The notes beneath the pieces are model-generated. The model saw nothing but the letters and a program-made list of their open reading frames with translations. It made no database searches and had not been told where the DNA came from. 34,589 nucleotides of DNA from Deltaproteobacteria bacterium. GTDB taxonomy: Bacteria; Desulfobacterota; Desulfomonilia; Desulfomonilales; Desulfomonilaceae. Each line of letters starts with the position of its first letter. Within the stretch, counting starts at the first letter, position 1. Below, in pieces: positions 34,565 through 34,589 of the stretch. The DNA is taken from positions 1-34,589 of the forward strand of contig JAJYDQ010000042.1 in the NCBI GenBank assembly GCA_021777225.1, written 5' to 3'. The translations under genes and the position numbers were made by a program.

Positions 34565-34589
34565 GTTCTTGTTACCAAGCTGTTAGCAG

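Overview
The window reads as chromosomal DNA of a strictly anaerobic, nitrogen-fixing bacterium, most likely a Desulfobacterota (former Deltaproteobacteria) member. This is inferred from the nif genes: nifI1 and nifI2 lie between nifH and nifD, NifD has the roughly 50-residue insert of the clostridial/anaerobe type, NifK lacks the long N-terminus of the Azotobacter type, and a 2Fe-2S ferredoxin lies between nifK and nifE. No species-level call can be made from the sequence alone.

Left end (1-3.1 kb): the N-terminal 100 codons of an exported TlpA/thioredoxin-fold protein that lacks the CxxC motif (minus strand, runs off the window); RNase P RNA with its promoter; a membrane-anchored von Willebrand factor A-like protein; and a decayed C-terminal piece of an AAA/DUF4143-type ATPase interrupted by an in-frame TGA.

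Nitrogen fixation block (3.1-14.2 kb, all minus strand, transcribed right to left): nifA, then nifH-nifI1-nifI2-nifD-nifK-fdx-nifE-nifN-nifB. A near-perfect sigma-54 -24/-12 element lies about 45-60 bp upstream of nifH, with two TGT-N10-ACA NifA-type sites further upstream. NifA would activate the operon with sigma-54 RNA polymerase. NifH and NifDK form nitrogenase, NifB, NifE and NifN build FeMo-co, the ferredoxin is a probable electron-transfer or assembly protein, and NifI1/NifI2 give rapid post-translational switch-off. nifU, nifS, nifV, nifX and molybdate transport genes are not in the window.

Accessory block (14.2-19 kb): a HicA/HicB toxin-antitoxin pair with its own promoter, two tandem copies of a small metallo-exopeptidase gene (the first with an in-frame 123-bp deletion), a hicA remnant, an intact-looking AAA/DUF4143 ATPase with a doubtful N-terminus, and a hairpin-rich non-coding stretch.

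Defence-like operon (19.1-32.6 kb, plus strand): SNF2-type helicase, a large Mod-like beta-class N6-adenine methyltransferase, a RhuM-family protein, and a ResIII-like helicase with a C-terminal PD-(D/E)xK-like motif. The first four genes are tightly packed or overlapping. They are followed by a protein with an HEPN-like R-x4-H signature and a PIN-domain protein with a large extra C-terminal region. The set resembles parts of class 1 DISARM (SNF2 helicase plus adenine methylase) joined to a type III-like Res subunit, without recognisable DrmA, DrmB or DrmC. It is the best candidate here for an incompletely described system.

Right end (32.6-34.6 kb): a graveyard of fragments (IS21-type transposase N-terminus, an unidentified C-terminal fragment, a truncated methyltransferase) that suggests the edge of a genomic island, then a NYN-domain nuclease-like gene on the minus strand with a strong sigma-70-type promoter and a structured 5' leader.
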